NCBI RefSeq assembly: GCF_900101705.1
Contig: NZ_FNAC01000023.1
Span: 1-64,000 of the forward strand
Direction of reading: 5' to 3'
Length of the DNA stretch: 64,000 nt
Source: Algoriphagus faecimaris
GTDB lineage: Bacteria > Bacteroidota > Bacteroidia > Cytophagales > Cyclobacteriaceae
Each line of letters opens with the position of its first letter. Position 1 is the stretch's first letter. Below the pieces are notes generated by a model, which worked only from the letters and a program-made list of their open reading frames with translations, was not told the origin of the DNA and made no database searches. Position numbers and translations under genes: made by a program. This document shows, piece by piece, positions 45,713 through 54,790 of this stretch.

Positions 45713-47926
45713 ATGTCCCTATCCATCCATAGAAGAAATTTTCTTAAAACCTCAGGGCAACTCCTGATTGGGTTCAATCTTTTTCCTCTGATTCAGTGTA
45801 ATCCTAAAGAAGACCCTAATCCTAAATTGCTATACGATGGCATTCCTGAGAGACCTCATGCAGGTCGTGATATCATCGATTCTTGGATAAGGCTCGATGC
45901 AAGCGGTCATGTAACTGTACTCACCGGGAAGCAGGAATTGGGACAGGGAATCCGAACGGCTCTGCTTCAAATTGCAGCAGAAGAACTTGAAGTACCTTTT
46001 GAAATTTGTCATATCATCAATGGAGATACAGGGCAAACTGCCAATGAAGGCTATACTGCCGGCAGCAACTCGGTAGAGGGAAGTGGAACCGCCATCCGAC
46101 AAGCTGCCGCTAACGCAAAACGGGTTTTGATCAGAGAGGCATCCAAAAAATGGAATATATCTGAAGATCAAATAAAAGTTAAATCAGGAAACTTAACTGG
46201 CCCCCAAAACCAAAAAATCAGCTACTGGGATTTATTGGAAGGGAGATTTATAGAGGAAAAGGTAAATGACCAAGCCCCTTTTAAAGACCCGAAAACTCAT
46301 CAAATCGTAGGAAAATCCATCCCAAGGGCCGACATCGAAAACTTGGTTAGAGGTAATGCGCATTTTGTCCATGATCTCCGGCTTCCCGGTATGCTCCATG
46401 CAAGAGTCCTTCATCCTCCAGTTTACGGTTCCATGCTTCGAAAACTGAACACTAATGAAATTCTAAAGATCGATGGAGTCAAAAAAGTAATCATCGATGG
46501 AAGCTTCGTGGCAATTGTTGCTCGAAGAGAATATCAGGCTGTCAAAGCATGGCAAAAAGCCAAAGAATTGGCGGAATGGGAAAAAAGTGAAATTTCGGTT
46601 GATCCATCTGCGCTCTTTGAGCACATGGAACAAACCTCCCAAAATCCGGTAGAGGTAGAATCCAAAGGAAATAGTTCGGACGTTTTAAGCCGGTCCTCCA
46701 AAAAAATCTCTGCTATCTACCAAAAACCCTATCACATACATGGTTCTATGGGTACAGGTTGTGCCGTGGCAAAATGGGAAAACGGGAACCTGACGGTTTG
46801 GTCTCCGACTCAGGGTGTCTATCCTTTACAAAATACGCTGGCAGATTTATTGAATTTAGAAAAAGAATCCATTCGCTGTATCGGAATGCCAGGCTCAGGT
46901 TGTTATGGACACAATAGCGCCGATGATGTCTCGGCAGAAGCGTCTTTAATCGCCAAACAAATACCAGATATCCCAGTTCGTCTCCAATGGATGCGGGAAG
47001 ACGAGCATCAGTGGGAACCTTATGGCACGGCCATGCAAGTAAAACTGGAGGCAGCTGTAGATGAGAAAGGAAATATTATCGCTTGGAACAGTCACATCTG
47101 GTCGGATGCACACAGTACCCGACCCAATGGACGAGCCGGTCACTACATTTCGGCAAGGCACCTGGAAAACCCTTTTGAATTTGAAAAAAGTGGTTTTTCA
47201 GGAGGTTCCTATCGCAATGCTCCTCCACTTTATGACATTCCCCATGTCCAAATCCTGCTGTCAAATTACGACGGACCTTTACGAACTTCTGCCTTGAGGA
47301 GCTTAGGCGCTTATGGGAATATTTTTGCCTTGGAATGTTTTATGGATGAACTGACCCAACTAGCCAATCAGGATCCTTTTGACTTTCGAATCAACAATCT
47401 GAAAGACCAACGTGCAATTGCAGTTTTGGAAAAGCTCAAAACTGAAACCAACTGGAACGAAAAATCTTTGAATGAAAAATCTACTTTTGGAATCGCCTTT
47501 GCCAAGTATAAAAATTCAGCTTCTTATTTCGCAGTATTGGCTGAAATCGAACCTGCTTCTGATTCCAAGAAGTTTCGCTTAAAAAAACTAACGGGTGTAA
47601 TCGAGTCAGGCCAATGCATTAATCCAGACGGACTCAAAAACCAAACTGAAGGTGGAATGATTCAGTCTGCCAGTTGGACCATTTTGGAACAAGTTAAATT
47701 TGACTCGGAAGGGATTCAAAGCAAGGACTGGAGTTCTTATCCGATTTTGAGAGCCAATTCCATTCCCGAAATCGAGGTGCACATCATCAATCGGCCAGAA
47801 GAAAAACCACTTGGCGCCGGGGAAGCAGCCCAAGGCCCAGTCGCCGCTGCGATTGTCAATGCCCTTTCCTCAGCTTTGGGTAGGCGGGTCAGAAAACTGC
47901 CCTTGAAGGAGTACTTCGAGGCATAA
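45713..47926 (+). CDS. Molybdopterin subunit of an isoquinoline-oxidoreductase-like enzyme
   Basis: A 737-residue large subunit of the xanthine dehydrogenase superfamily, closest in layout to IorB. The N-terminus has a twin-arginine signal, HRRNFLKTSG, followed by a hydrophobic stretch and a lipobox-like IQC, so it is probably exported folded with its cofactor by Tat. Recognisable parts are VLTGKQELGQGIRTALLQIA, TAGSNSVEGSGTAIRQAA and, at the C-terminus, EKPLGAGEAAQGPVAAAI, which contains the conserved catalytic glutamate region. Substrates of IorAB enzymes range from isoquinoline to aldehydes and cannot be read from sequence. No molybdenum-cofactor maturation gene is nearby. Confidence 0.9.
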   Translation: MSLSIHRRNFLKTSGQLLIGFNLFPLIQCNPKEDPNPKLLYDGIPERPHAGRDIIDSWIRLDASGHVTVLTGKQELGQGIRTALLQIAAEELEVPFEICHIINGDTGQTANEGYTAGSNSVEGSGTAIRQAAANAKRVLIREASKKWNISEDQIKVKSGNLTGPQNQKISYWDLLEGRFIEEKVNDQAPFKDPKTHQIVGKSIPRADIENLVRGNAHFVHDLRLPGMLHARVLHPPVYGSMLRKLNTNEILKIDGVKKVIIDGSFVAIVARREYQAVKAWQKAKELAEWEKSEISVDPSALFEHMEQTSQNPVEVESKGNSSDVLSRSSKKISAIYQKPYHIHGSMGTGCAVAKWENGNLTVWSPTQGVYPLQNTLADLLNLEKESIRCIGMPGSGCYGHNSADDVSAEASLIAKQIPDIPVRLQWMREDEHQWEPYGTAMQVKLEAAVDEKGNIIAWNSHIWSDAHSTRPNGRAGHYISARHLENPFEFEKSGFSGGSYRNAPPLYDIPHVQILLSNYDGPLRTSALRSLGAYGNIFALECFMDELTQLANQDPFDFRINNLKDQRAIAVLEKLKTETNWNEKSLNEKSTFGIAFAKYKNSASYFAVLAEIEPASDSKKFRLKKLTGVIESGQCINPDGLKNQTEGGMIQSASWTILEQVKFDSEGIQSKDWSSYPILRANSIPEIEVHIINRPEEKPLGAGEAAQGPVAAAIVNALSSALGRRVRKLPLKEYFEA

Positions 47927-47928
47927 AA

Positions 47929-47956
47929 AAAGTGGCCACCTTTCGGTAGCCACTTT
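47929..47956 (-). terminator. Terminator of rpsA (minus strand)
   Basis: AAAGTGGC (47929-47936) pairs with GCCACTTT (47949-47956), extended by ACC/GGT around a TTTC loop. The A run just before it becomes a strong T run on the minus strand, 28 bases after the rpsA stop; it may also stop the plus-strand pair. Confidence 0.85.
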
Positions 47957-47983
47957 CAATTTATTGCCTTAGCGTCTGAGAAA

Positions 47984-49753
47984 TTACTTCTTTCCGCCTT
48001 CCATTTTCTCTTTCAATTCTGCCAAAGCATCCAAATCACCTAAGGTAGATTTTTCAGCAGGAGAATTATCAGCAGCATCTTCTTTCTTCTTCGCTGGCTT
48101 CTTAGGAGCTGGCGCAGGCTTCACATCCTCACGGAAGATAGCCGTATGGGAAAGAACAATTCGCTTGTCATCCTTGGAGAATTCCATCACTTTGAAGTCA
48201 AGCGATTCGCCTACTTCTACTTGTGAACCGTCAGCTTTCTCCAAGTTTTTAGAAGTAGCAAATCCTTCTAATCCGTAAGGCAGCTCAAGTACAGCACCTT
48301 TATCGTTTTTAGAAACTACAGTACACTTGTGATCAGAACCGATTGGGAATACAGTTTCGAAAGTATCCCAAGGATTCTCTTCCAACTGCTTGTGACCAAG
48401 AGCCAATCTTCTGTTGTCTACGTCAAGCTCAAGAACAGCTACTTCTAGCTCATCTCCTACTTTCACAAACTCAGATGGATGCTTGATTTTCTTAGTCCAA
48501 GAAAGGTCAGATACGTGAACCAATCCGTCGATTCCCTCTTCCAATTCTAGGAAAAGACCAAAGTTGGTCAAGTTTCTTACCACGCCTTTGTGCTTGGTAC
48601 CTACGGAATATTTAGTAGACATATCGCCCTTAGTCCATGGATCTTCGGTCAATTGCTTGATTCCTAAAGACATCTTACGATCATCCTTATCCAAAGTTAA
48701 GACTACAGCTTCGATTTCGTCACCCACTTTAACAAAGTCGGCTGGATTTCTCAAGTGTTGAGACCAGCTCATTTCAGAAACGTGGATCAAACCTTCTACT
48801 CCAGGAGCCAATTCTAGGAAGGCACCGTAGTCAGCTACATTGACGATCTTGCCTTGTACTCTTGATCCCACTTCCAAATTGGAAGCCAAGGAATCCCAAG
48901 GATGAGCTGTCAATTGCTTCATACCTAAAGAAATTCTCTTCTTGTCTTCGTCGAAGTCCAATACCACGATCTGAACCTTCTGATCCAACTCGAGTACTTC
49001 CTCCGGATGGTTGATACGTCCCCAAGAGATATCGGTAATGTGAAGCAATCCATCCACACCACCCAAATCGATGAATACACCGAAGTTGGTCATGTTCTTG
49101 ATTACGCCTTCCAACACCTGACCTTTTTCCAGGTTGTTGAGGATTTCCGCTTTTTGCTTCTCTAGGTCTTTTTCTATCAAGACTTTGTGAGAAACGACTA
49201 CGTTATCGTTAGCGTGGTTGATTTTCACCACTTTCACTTCCATTTTCTTACCTACATAGATATCAAAATCTCTGATAGGCTTCACGTCAATTTGAGAACC
49301 TGGCAAGAAGGCTTCTACACCGTAGATATCTACGATCAAACCACCTTTAGTTCTACGCTTCACTAGACCTTCGATCACGCTGTCATTTTCGAAAGCGCTT
49401 TCGATATCCTGCCAAGCTTTGACGATTTTTGCTTTTTTACGGGAAAGGATTAATTGACCGAGTGCATTTTCCTGCTCTTCGATAAATACTTCCACTTCAT
49501 CCCCAGGCTTGATTGATTCCAGATCACGGAATTCACTGATAGGAACTAATCCGTCGGATTTGAAGCCGATGTTGATGATCACGTCCTTCTCGTTCACACC
49601 TACTACGGTACCTTTGATCACTTCTTTTTCTGTGATCTCATTCAATGTACCTTCGTACATGGCGGCCATCTGCTCTCGCTGATCTTTAGAATAGCCTTCT
49701 CCGAATCCTTTGGTTTCGAAGTTTTCCCAGTTAAAATCTTCTTTGTTAGACAT
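47984..49753 (-). CDS. rpsA: 30S ribosomal protein S1
   Basis: A 589-residue S1 with six OB-fold RNA-binding repeats (about 42-105, 120-185, 206-274, 291-359, 376-445, 461-528). The typical repeat signatures are visible: GVFIDLGGVDGLLHITDISW, GAFLELAPGVEGLIHVSEMS and GLFLELEEGIDGLVHVSDLS. The C-terminal tail (535-589) is rich in Ala, Lys, Pro and Glu. Six full domains match the bacterial protein that brings mRNA to the 30S subunit; the weak Shine-Dalgarno use of Bacteroidota makes S1 particularly relevant. It is a single-gene unit with a good promoter and a structured leader. Confidence 0.97.
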   Translation of the reverse strand: MSNKEDFNWENFETKGFGEGYSKDQREQMAAMYEGTLNEITEKEVIKGTVVGVNEKDVIINIGFKSDGLVPISEFRDLESIKPGDEVEVFIEEQENALGQLILSRKKAKIVKAWQDIESAFENDSVIEGLVKRRTKGGLIVDIYGVEAFLPGSQIDVKPIRDFDIYVGKKMEVKVVKINHANDNVVVSHKVLIEKDLEKQKAEILNNLEKGQVLEGVIKNMTNFGVFIDLGGVDGLLHITDISWGRINHPEEVLELDQKVQIVVLDFDEDKKRISLGMKQLTAHPWDSLASNLEVGSRVQGKIVNVADYGAFLELAPGVEGLIHVSEMSWSQHLRNPADFVKVGDEIEAVVLTLDKDDRKMSLGIKQLTEDPWTKGDMSTKYSVGTKHKGVVRNLTNFGLFLELEEGIDGLVHVSDLSWTKKIKHPSEFVKVGDELEVAVLELDVDNRRLALGHKQLEENPWDTFETVFPIGSDHKCTVVSKNDKGAVLELPYGLEGFATSKNLEKADGSQVEVGESLDFKVMEFSKDDKRIVLSHTAIFREDVKPAPAPKKPAKKKEDAADNSPAEKSTLGDLDALAELKEKMEGGKK

Positions 49754-49762
49754 AATAAGTAA

Positions 49763-49796
49763 ATGACCCTGAAAATCCCGGCTGTTTCCGGGTCAT
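49763..49796 (-). promoter_or_regulatory. Hairpin in the rpsA leader
   Basis: ATGACCC (49763-49769) pairs perfectly with GGGTCAT (49790-49796), with internal CCCGG-rich sequence between. It lies 10 bases before the rpsA start codon on the minus strand and could influence initiation or be an S1 autoregulatory site. Confidence 0.5.
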
Positions 49797-49869
49797 GAAA
49801 CAGTGGTTTTTTAGTTGTAAATCAATGCTTTAGAACATTCTAAAACATGCCGCTCACCCGAACGGACTG

Positions 49870-49897
49870 CAAAGGTACTGATTTTCTGTAATTTCAA
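49870..49897 (-). promoter_or_regulatory. Promoter of rpsA
   Basis: On the minus strand, TTG (49897-49895), a 17-base spacer and TACCTTTG (49877-49870). The leader to the ATG at 49753 is about 110 bases, long for this genome, and contains the hairpin at 49763-49796. Confidence 0.7.
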
Positions 49898-50170
49898 GAA
49901 AGCTGTGTTGAAAAATATGATCTTCCGTAGTCGTACGCATGGTAAAACCTTCTTTCCACATCAGATGAAATGTCTTAGCGCTACACCAAAAAAATTCACC
50001 TTAGACTAACTACCTGTGCAAGATAAAGAGTAAGTCCACCGATTTAACATTCAAACTACTAAAAACCCAATAGAATTAATCCAAGCAAAGGGGCGAGGCC
50101 TTTAAAAAAATAGAGCTTCTTGTTGTCTATATGGGTATTCTATTTGTGGAAGTTCTATTTTTGAACTGAA

Positions 50171-50207
50171 AAAAAGCCCCATCAAGATTTTATTCTTGTG
50201 GGGCTTT
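50171..50207 (-). terminator. Orphan minus-strand terminator hairpin
   Basis: AAAGCCCCATCAAGA (50173-50187) pairs with TCTTGTGGGGCTTT (50194-50207) with one mismatch. The A run at 50169-50175 becomes the T run on the minus strand, so it is shaped to end a minus-strand transcript, yet no minus-strand gene lies immediately upstream of it. Confidence 0.6.
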
Positions 50208-50260
50208 GCAAGCAAAGAGTGAAAGGATTATTACGAACCCAAAAATAAGTAATTTTCGGA

Positions 50261-50989
50261 ATGATTAAGCTATTTCAATGGATTTATACCATTTATTCAG
50301 CACTTTTATTTATAGCTTTAATGCTGGTATTTGGAGTATTTATCGTTTTGCCGATCCTGCTTTCAGACAAAGGAGACCGAATTTCTTTTATTTTTATTAG
50401 GTTTTGGGCTGGAATATGGTCTTTTCTCTCTGGCATTCACTTTCAAATAGAAGGACGAGAACACATCGATTTAAAGAGGACCTATATTTATATCTTCAAC
50501 CACCGCTCCTTTATCGATGCCCCTGTAATCCCGATGGCCATTCCCCAGGTACTTCGAGCTTTGGGTAAAAAAGAATTATCCAAAATTCCATTTTTTGGCT
50601 GGGTGGTTGGCAAGCTGGCCATTTGGGTAGATCGAACGTCTACCGAATCGAGAAAAGAAAGCATCAAAAAACTGGTGAATATCCTTTCCCAAGGTAAATC
50701 TGTTGTAGTAGCTCCTGAAGGCACCCGAAACGACAGTTCGGAGACTTTACTCCCCTTTCACAAAGGCGCCTTTAGATTGGCTGTAGAAACAAAAATTCCC
50801 GTGCTCCCCATGGCTGTCATAGGAGCAGATCGAATCATGAGGCGTGGGTCTATTTTGCTTCGTCCGGGAAAGGTGCGGATTTATTTTTCAGAAGCAATCA
50901 ATCCTCCCTCCCCATCCGAAAATGCGGTAAATCAATTTGCGGATAAATGCCGCGGCAGACTAGAGGCTATGATTCTGACTCATGAGTGA
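50261..50989 (+). CDS. plsC: 1-acyl-sn-glycerol-3-phosphate acyltransferase
   Basis: A 242-residue membrane-bound acyltransferase of the PlsC family, which adds the second fatty acid to lysophosphatidate to make phosphatidate. An N-terminal helix (about 12-33) anchors it. The catalytic NHRSFID motif contains H81 and D86, and the substrate motif PEGTR is at 153-156 (APEGTRNDSS). The product feeds phospholipid synthesis at the inner membrane. The stop overlaps the end of the convergent gene by 23 bases. The start ATG is preceded by a hairpin-rich non-coding stretch. Confidence 0.94.
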   Translation: MIKLFQWIYTIYSALLFIALMLVFGVFIVLPILLSDKGDRISFIFIRFWAGIWSFLSGIHFQIEGREHIDLKRTYIYIFNHRSFIDAPVIPMAIPQVLRALGKKELSKIPFFGWVVGKLAIWVDRTSTESRKESIKKLVNILSQGKSVVVAPEGTRNDSSETLLPFHKGAFRLAVETKIPVLPMAVIGADRIMRRGSILLRPGKVRIYFSEAINPPSPSENAVNQFADKCRGRLEAMILTHE

Positions 50990-51644
50990 AGATGGGGCTA
51001 TCCCCGGAAGTATCTTCATCCAAAAGATCCCCACTTAAATCCTCAAACGCTGCATAGACCATCATGTAACTAGCAGGAATCGTGATGAGTAACCCCACTA
51101 AGAGAAACAAGGCCCCGACAAGATTGATCACTAAGAGAAGCAATAGAAAGAGGAAAAAACGCCACCAGATTTTAGTAATCAATTTGCGGCTAAGCTCCAT
51201 AGCTGTCCAGAATTCGAAGCCTCCAAATATCACCAATGGCATCGCAAAACTGTAAGCCACTCCCAAATAAATCCCGGGAAGAATCAAAAATATCAATCCC
51301 ACTATAGTGAACAAGCCAGTGATTAGGCTCACCACTACCACCGGAAACCAGAACTTGAATCCCTCAAAACTATCGGAAAACTCAATATTGTCATCTCTCG
51401 ATATTCGATTGCCCAGCAAATAGTAACCCGCTGTGAGTGCAGGCCCCACCAATAAGCTGAAAATGGTCGAAAAGTCTTCAAACAAAAAGGAAACCCCACC
51501 AGACAGCCCCACTACTAAAATCGTGTAGATGACCAAAATAGCAGGCTCCGCTTTGAAGAGTTCCCAGCCTCGTTTCAGCGCTTTATCTATATCAAAATAG
51601 ATGGGTTTGTTGAGGATTTCCTCAATTTTTCGCGGATCTTTCAA
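50967..51644 (-). CDS. Integral membrane protein of unknown function
   Basis: A 225-residue protein with a cytoplasmic N-terminus (MKDPRKIEEILNKPIYFDID) and about five to six helices, with a GYYLLGNRISRDDNIEFSD loop and charged ends. The pattern of an N-terminal soluble stretch, helices and a hydrophilic tail resembles DUF975-like membrane proteins, but I cannot assign a family. It starts 7 bases after the CBS-domain enzyme gene and may be cotranscribed with it. Its last 23 bases overlap plsC from the other strand. Confidence 0.78.
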   Translation of the reverse strand: MKDPRKIEEILNKPIYFDIDKALKRGWELFKAEPAILVIYTILVVGLSGGVSFLFEDFSTIFSLLVGPALTAGYYLLGNRISRDDNIEFSDSFEGFKFWFPVVVVSLITGLFTIVGLIFLILPGIYLGVAYSFAMPLVIFGGFEFWTAMELSRKLITKIWWRFFLFLLLLLVINLVGALFLLVGLLITIPASYMMVYAAFEDLSGDLLDEDTSGDSPIFTHESES

Positions 51645-51651
51645 AATTCTA

Positions 51652-53019
51652 TTAATTGGTGAATGCCTCTAAAATATCGTGTTTGGTGATGATATGAGTT
51701 TGCCCTTTGCCATCTCGTACAAGTACAGCTTTCTCTTTCTCTATCATCGAAGACAGCACGTCTAGGGTACTATTTCCAGCCACAAAAGTCATGGAAGATT
51801 CCATCACATCCTCCACTGAAGCGTCTTTTAAACTTGGGTTTTCGATAATTTTACTGAGCAACTTGGTATCAGTGACACTTCCAACTACTTCATCTCCATC
51901 AAGCACAGGAATCTGAGACACACTAGTCTTATTCATTAATGCGATCGCTTCTTTAACTGCATCATTTTTCTTTACCGAAATCAAAGAATAATTCGACGGG
52001 CGCTTCGCTATAATATCACGGGCAGTGGAGTAAGTTTTATCTTCTAAGAATCCATGATTGCGCATCCAGTCGTCATTGTACACTTTGCCAAGGTAGCGGG
52101 TACCATGATCCGGTAAAATAATGACCATCTGATCACCTTCTTTAAGATTTTCTCTGGCCCACTCTAGTGCTCCATGAACTGCAGAGCCGCATGACCAGCC
52201 AACAAATAGGCCTTCTTCCCTCGCCAAGCGACGGGTCATTACAGCGGCATCTTTATCAGTCACTTTTACAAAGTGATCAATGACATCAAAATTTACATTC
52301 TTGGGCAAAATATCCTCACCGATTCCCTCAGTCAAGTAGGGGTAAACTTCTTTTTCGTCAAAAACACCTGTCTCTTTATATTTCTTAAAAACCGAACCAT
52401 AGGTATCAATTCCGACGGTGATAATGTCTGGGTTTTGCTCCTTCAAAAAAGTAGCCGTCCCGCACATAGAACCTCCAGTACCTACACCAGCTGCATAATG
52501 AGTGATTTTGCCATCCGTATCCTTCCAGATTTCTGGACCCGTCGTCTCATAATGAGCAGCGGTATTGGAAAGGTTGTCGTATTGATTGGGGTAAAAGGAA
52601 TTGGGAATATCTGCATTAAGTTTACGGGCAACCGAATAGTATGACCGTGGGTCTTCAGGAGACACATTGGTCGGGCAGACGATCACTTCAGCCCCGACCG
52701 CTTTGAGAATATCGATTTTTTCCTTGGACTGTTTATCGGCCATAGTAAAAATACACTTGTATCCTTTTGCTACCGCCGCTAGGGCCAATCCCATTCCCGT
52801 ATTTCCTGATGTCCCCTCGATGATGGTACCTCCCGGCTTTAATAATCCTGCCTTTTCAGCATCCTCCACCATTTTTATAGCCATTCTATCTTTCATGGAG
52901 TTTCCTGGATTAAAGTATTCTACTTTGACCAGTACATCTCCTTTGATGTCTTTAGCTACCTTGTTTAATCGGATCATCGGGGTATTACCGATGGTTTCTA
53001 TGATGGAGTTGTAAATCAT
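51652..53019 (-). CDS. PLP-dependent cysteine/cystathionine synthase with CBS domains
   Basis: A 455-residue protein with an N-terminal fold-type II PLP domain (about 1-320) and two C-terminal CBS domains (about 338-455). The PLP lysine is K43 in GNSMKDRMA, the substrate loop is GTSGNTG (69-75) and the phosphate-binding loop is GTGGS (180-184). This is the layout of eukaryotic-type cystathionine beta-synthase and of related bacterial enzymes that make cystathionine or cysteine; the CBS pair may sense adenosyl ligands such as AdoMet. Whether it acts as CBS or cysteine synthase cannot be told from sequence. Confidence 0.88.
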   Translation of the reverse strand: MIYNSIIETIGNTPMIRLNKVAKDIKGDVLVKVEYFNPGNSMKDRMAIKMVEDAEKAGLLKPGGTIIEGTSGNTGMGLALAAVAKGYKCIFTMADKQSKEKIDILKAVGAEVIVCPTNVSPEDPRSYYSVARKLNADIPNSFYPNQYDNLSNTAAHYETTGPEIWKDTDGKITHYAAGVGTGGSMCGTATFLKEQNPDIITVGIDTYGSVFKKYKETGVFDEKEVYPYLTEGIGEDILPKNVNFDVIDHFVKVTDKDAAVMTRRLAREEGLFVGWSCGSAVHGALEWARENLKEGDQMVIILPDHGTRYLGKVYNDDWMRNHGFLEDKTYSTARDIIAKRPSNYSLISVKKNDAVKEAIALMNKTSVSQIPVLDGDEVVGSVTDTKLLSKIIENPSLKDASVEDVMESSMTFVAGNSTLDVLSSMIEKEKAVLVRDGKGQTHIITKHDILEAFTN

Positions 53020-53048
53020 GAGCTGTTATACTGTTATATTTGGTTGGT

Positions 53049-53056
53049 CAAAATTA
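53049..53056 (-). promoter_or_regulatory. -7 element of the PLP-CBS gene (TAATTTTG)
   Basis: On the minus strand this reads TAATTTTG, matching TAnnTTTG, 30 bases before the start at 53019. No clear -33 element is present. Confidence 0.38.
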
Positions 53057-53155
53057 AAGGATTTTTCTTGACTGCTTGACCCCTAACGAAGAAAACAAAA
53101 TAAAATTTGGGCTAAAACGCTTTACTGATTTAGGTTTTTCTAAAGAGAAAAAGGA

Positions 53156-54790
53156 CTAAACTTCTTTAAATTCCAGCTTTTTCAAGACATCTAATACCAC
53201 ATGAATCAAAATTGCGGAGATAAATCCCATTCCGAGAACAAGGACCAGAAGTACCCACACAAACTGCTTCAAAATAATAAAAATAGCCACTGCAAAAATC
53301 AGCGTCGGTATAATCCCAAAAAGGAAAACCCCTCCGATTAAGAGCGGTTTGATCAGCTTTTTGTCCCAACTTTCTTCCAATGCGATTTGAGGGATCAGAT
53401 TTATAGCTAGCCCGATAAGGTAGGAGATCAAAATAGCGGCTGTAAACAGCGGAATCACCAAAAGATGCAAATCTGCAATCAAAACAGACGGGACCACCAT
53501 CGCTACTGCAAAAAGCAGAATCTGAATGAGGTCCAGTTTGATCACATTCCAGAATTTGGCTGACCAACTTGCTGGGATCAGAAAAAAGTATGGCTTTTTC
53601 AGGTCCCCCACTGAAGTCCTACCAATACCTGCCAGAAAATAAAACCCCAAAAGGCCAATAAGATAGAAGTTGAGAACCTTGTGGGTAAACCAATCAAATC
53701 GGGAGAAAACAGCCAAACCAACCCCCAAACCGACCAAAACTAAGCTGTAAACTCCAAAAAGGGGATGAAAATCTTGACGACTTGCATGCACATAGCCCCG
53801 CCAGTAAAATGCTTTTGCTCCAACTCCAAAATCCGAAAGTGCCAACTGCTTTTTTGCATTGAGGCTAAAAGCACCTTCAGAGGTTTCTTTTTTTCCTTTG
53901 ACTTTATCTCGCTGCTCCTCATTGGTTTTGGTTGCCTCCAATACATCTTCATAATAATAGCCCGAAAACTGTATTACCAAACGAACAATTGCATAATAAG
54001 CCAGGACATACAGGCCTAGAAATGCACTCGCCAAAAGTACATTGCCATGAAAAATAAAAGTCATCATTCCTCTACTCCATCCCACAAAAGGAAAGAGGTC
54101 AAACCAAGGCGAAGCAATCCAAGAAAACATTCCCTGCCAAAACTTGTCTGCCATTAATCCCGGTATCAAAACCAATAGACCCAACAGAACAGCCATGACT
54201 ACCACTCCATTTTTCATGGCTTCCATCAAATCGTATTTGGTGTGAAGAGTATAAACCAAAAACCGAATAGGAGAAAGTAAAAAGAAAAACAAGGCAAAAC
54301 TTAACAGCAAAAAGAAGAGATTAAGCGGCGTAAAATCAAATGTACCAGCCATTTGACTTGCACCATACACCAAAAAGATAATACTACCGCCCAAGGAAGG
54401 TAAAATAGACCTCGCCATGTAATAAATTAATATATTTTGGGGCTTTGCCGGACTTGTAAATAAATAATTCACATCTGCCATCGTAAAAAAACTCACGTTT
54501 TTCTTAGTGGCTCTAAAGAGTTGATAAATAAAAAAAATCAAAACCAGTACGGTGATCCCGCCAATTATATTTTGCGCAGCAAAATCAACTTCCGGCAATC
54601 CATCCGATCCGAGCTCGGGTAGTGACACCTCATCCTTATTTCTGTCCTTGATCCGCATGGTGTAGATAAAGATGAAATAAGCAAGCATTCCCCCATAAGG
54701 AAGAAGACGAAGTGGGTTTTTTAGAATTAAAAGGAGATTGTTTTTCAGGACAAATAAATCCTTTCTAAACAGCAGCTTAATCTCTTGCAT
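53156..54790 (-). CDS. ABC exporter permease (multi-span)
   Basis: A 544-residue membrane protein with about twelve helices and a large hydrophilic loop near 290-320 (TKTNEEQRDKVKGKKETSEG). It pairs with the ATPase gene immediately upstream, which it overlaps by 14 bases, so the two form an ABC exporter. The YLFTSPAKPQNILIYYMARS segment after the second helix is typical of putative ABC exporter permeases of Firmicutes and Bacteroidota. No substrate can be inferred. Confidence 0.83.
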   Translation of the reverse strand: MQEIKLLFRKDLFVLKNNLLLILKNPLRLLPYGGMLAYFIFIYTMRIKDRNKDEVSLPELGSDGLPEVDFAAQNIIGGITVLVLIFFIYQLFRATKKNVSFFTMADVNYLFTSPAKPQNILIYYMARSILPSLGGSIIFLVYGASQMAGTFDFTPLNLFFLLLSFALFFFLLSPIRFLVYTLHTKYDLMEAMKNGVVVMAVLLGLLVLIPGLMADKFWQGMFSWIASPWFDLFPFVGWSRGMMTFIFHGNVLLASAFLGLYVLAYYAIVRLVIQFSGYYYEDVLEATKTNEEQRDKVKGKKETSEGAFSLNAKKQLALSDFGVGAKAFYWRGYVHASRQDFHPLFGVYSLVLVGLGVGLAVFSRFDWFTHKVLNFYLIGLLGFYFLAGIGRTSVGDLKKPYFFLIPASWSAKFWNVIKLDLIQILLFAVAMVVPSVLIADLHLLVIPLFTAAILISYLIGLAINLIPQIALEESWDKKLIKPLLIGGVFLFGIIPTLIFAVAIFIILKQFVWVLLVLVLGMGFISAILIHVVLDVLKKLEFKEV

